This document shows positions 62,268 through 64,000 of a stretch of 64,000 nt of DNA, in pieces. Within the stretch, counting starts at the first letter, position 1, and each line of letters opens with the position of its first letter. Source of the DNA: Nitrosomonas ureae (lineage in GTDB: Bacteria; Pseudomonadota; Gammaproteobacteria; Burkholderiales; Nitrosomonadaceae); the NCBI RefSeq assembly GCF_001455205.1, contig NZ_CP013341.1:3224001-3288000 (forward strand), given 5' to 3'. The translations under genes were made by a program, and so were the position numbers. The notes beneath the pieces were generated by a model. It ran no database searches and had not been told where the DNA came from. It saw only the letters and a list, made by a program, of their open reading frames with translations.

Positions 62268-64000
62268 TCAGTTACGCAGTTCGGCGCCAAACTGATTTTT
62301 CAATATTGTTATTAGACTTGTTATTGCATATTCTGCTTGCTCATCCGTCAGTGTTTTCTCAGTATCTTGCAACAATACACGGAATGCAAGACTTTTTTTG
62401 TTACTTTCCATACCGTTACCGCGATAAATATCAAATAATGATATATCCGATATAATTGCTGATTTCACTGTCTGCATACAGGATAGTAATGAATATGCAC
62501 TAATCTCATTATCAACAATAATTGCAATATCTCGTCTTACAGGCGGGAATTTAGAAATCTCCTTGATAAGGGGCAGAAGTTTTGGTTTTAAGCTGTGTAA
62601 ATTAAGTTCAAACAATATCGTATTTTTTTGTAAACCGTATTTCGTTTGCCAGCGTGGATGCAATTCACCAATCCATCCAATAATTCTGTCTTCGAAGCAG
62701 ATTTCTGCCGATTTTCCAGGATGTAATGCCGGATGAGAAAATCTTTTAAACTCAACTGATTTACCTCGGCACAGAACTTCCACATCTGCTTTAATATCAT
62801 AGAAATCAACGTTTCTTGCCGCTATTCCCCATTGCTCAGATGAAAAATCTCCATAGCTAAGGCCGGAAATTTTTTCTATTTGCTTACAATCCCTCTCATC
62901 CTCGCGTAAAAAACAACAACCAACTTCAAACAAACGCACCCTAACTTGCTTACGATTTAAATTAAACTGTAAGTTGGCAATAAGCCCGCCAATCAGCGTA
63001 CTACGCATTACATTCATCTGACTTGAAATCGGATTCAGCAACATGATTGGCTTATGATTATCTACAAAATCAGCTTCCCAATCAGCATCTACGAAAGAAT
63101 AATTAATAACCTCTTGATAATCAAGATTTATTAATGTTTGTTTAATTTCTATTGTGGTATGTTGCGTTTCAGGTTCCGGTAACATCGTCATACTGGCATA
63201 CGGATAATGAGTGGGAATGTGGTCATAACCATAAATGCGCGCCAGCTCCTCAATAAAATCTTCTTCTATCATTAGATCAAAACGATAGGTGGGTGGCATC
63301 ACACTAAAACACTTATCTTTCTCAGAGAATTTAAATCCTAATCGTCTAAAATAATTACCGATTTGCTCCTTATTGAGATCAATACCCAATATCCGTTTTA
63401 TTCGTTCCATACGTACATCAACTGACGATCGTTGAGGTAATTCATGCTTTATTTCGATTACCGCGCCTGCTTGACCACCGCAGATGCTATGAATCAGATA
63501 TGAAGCACGTTCAAGTGCGCTTCTTGTGGCTGCAAAGTCTACTCCACGTTCAAAACGATAAGCCGAATCTGAGCTAAAGCCTAGATGAAACGACTTACCA
63601 CTGATTACAGCAGGACTAAAAAATGCACTTTCTAAGAAAATATCCGTGGTGCTATACGTCACACCACTCTCCGAACCACCCATGATGCCGGCTAATGCGA
63701 GTGGTTTATGCTCATCCGTTATTAAAAGCATTTCCGGAGTCAAGTCTACTTGATCACCATTCAATAATTGAATTTTCTCATGCGAAAACGCATAACGTAC
63801 TTGGATAGAACCACCTGTTATCTTAGCTAGATCAAAGGCATGCATGGGTTGACCTATTTCCAACATTACATAATTGGTAATATCAACGACTGGATTAATT
63901 GATCGTATACCACTACGTTCTAATCTCTGTGTCAGCCATAGGGGCGTTGTCACATTCAGATTAATATTCCGCAATAACCGGCCGCAATATAGCGGACACG
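62268..64000 (-). CDS. pheT: Phenylalanine-tRNA ligase beta subunit, C-terminal part
   Basis: Partial gene: the 5' end is cut by the right edge, leaving about 576 codons. PheT forms the alpha2-beta2 enzyme charging tRNA-Phe. Visible parts are the B3/B4 editing region (CPLYCGRLL at the edge, VVDITNYVMLEIGQPMHAFDL, LAGIMGGSESGVTYSTTDIFLESAFF within its span), the B5 domain (KRILGIDLNKEQIGNYFRRLGF), the catalytic-like core and the C-terminal anticodon-binding fold (FPPVRRDIAIIVDNEISAYSL). The N-terminal tRNA-binding domain is outside the window. Confidence 0.96.
   Translation of the reverse strand, partial: CPLYCGRLLRNINLNVTTPLWLTQRLERSGIRSINPVVDITNYVMLEIGQPMHAFDLAKITGGSIQVRYAFSHEKIQLLNGDQVDLTPEMLLITDEHKPLALAGIMGGSESGVTYSTTDIFLESAFFSPAVISGKSFHLGFSSDSAYRFERGVDFAATRSALERASYLIHSICGGQAGAVIEIKHELPQRSSVDVRMERIKRILGIDLNKEQIGNYFRRLGFKFSEKDKCFSVMPPTYRFDLMIEEDFIEELARIYGYDHIPTHYPYASMTMLPEPETQHTTIEIKQTLINLDYQEVINYSFVDADWEADFVDNHKPIMLLNPISSQMNVMRSTLIGGLIANLQFNLNRKQVRVRLFEVGCCFLREDERDCKQIEKISGLSYGDFSSEQWGIAARNVDFYDIKADVEVLCRGKSVEFKRFSHPALHPGKSAEICFEDRIIGWIGELHPRWQTKYGLQKNTILFELNLHSLKPKLLPLIKEISKFPPVRRDIAIIVDNEISAYSLLSCMQTVKSAIISDISLFDIYRGNGMESNKKSLAFRVLLQDTEKTLTDEQAEYAITSLITILKNQFGAELRN

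Overview
The window reads as a chromosomal segment of a betaproteobacterium close to Nitrosomonas. The gene order greA-yhbY / rlmE-ftsH-folP-glmM and the block lptCAB-rpoN-hpf-ptsN-hprK are typical of Betaproteobacteria. A secreted protein resembling the Nitrosomonas small metal-binding protein SmbP, a CbbY-type phosphatase and many TTG/GTG starts fit the same placement. No ammonia-oxidation gene lies in the window, so the genus is an inference.

Layout. 1-1718: osmoregulated glucan genes opgG and the 5' end of opgH (minus strand), strikingly enterobacterial in sequence. 1987-2820: a frameshifted FG-GAP/RTX-type secreted protein. 3-14.6 kb: carAB, greA, yhbY, rlmE, ftsH, folP, glmM, then a PstS-like phosphate-binding protein behind a Pho box. 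14.8-17.1 kb: cysG and nadC. 17.3-26.1 kb: a sulfate acquisition cluster (YezD-like small protein, alginate-export-type porin, sbp, an EAL-like protein, cysT, cysW, cysA, a second EAL-like protein, cysB-like regulator). 26-33 kb: a membrane-anchored glutamate-synthase-like protein, a GGDEF-EAL protein, and clpB behind a sigma-32-like promoter. 33.4-36.3 kb: dapA, bamC and a small membrane protein. 36.4-40.9 kb: a complete type I secretion operon. 41-45 kb: an epimerase/glycosyltransferase pair, ynfA and an unusual tandem-receiver LuxR-type regulator, with poorly filled intergenic DNA. 45.6-47.6 kb: rof, mutY, 5-FTHF cyclo-ligase. 47.7-53.6 kb (minus): lptC, lptA, lptB, rpoN, hpf, ptsN, hprK, ubiX. 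53.8-58.6 kb: nadA, a cardiolipin synthase, a Sua5-type tRNA-modification enzyme, cbbY-like, smbP-like. 58.7-64 kb (minus): surE-pcm-nlpD, tRNA-Pro(GGG), a MerR regulator, ihfA and the 3' part of pheT.

How it fits together. Most of the window is housekeeping. The parts that stand out are the sulfate cluster, where two paralogous EAL-like proteins without the catalytic signature flank the ABC permease/ATPase genes; the PTS-Ntr/sigma-54/LPS-export operon; and the type I exporter without an intact adjacent substrate. cysG supplies siroheme to sulfite/nitrite reductases and sits directly upstream of the sulfate region. nadC and nadA supply de novo NAD. The opgGH end should be tested as recent transfer versus assembly chimera before anything is inferred from it.
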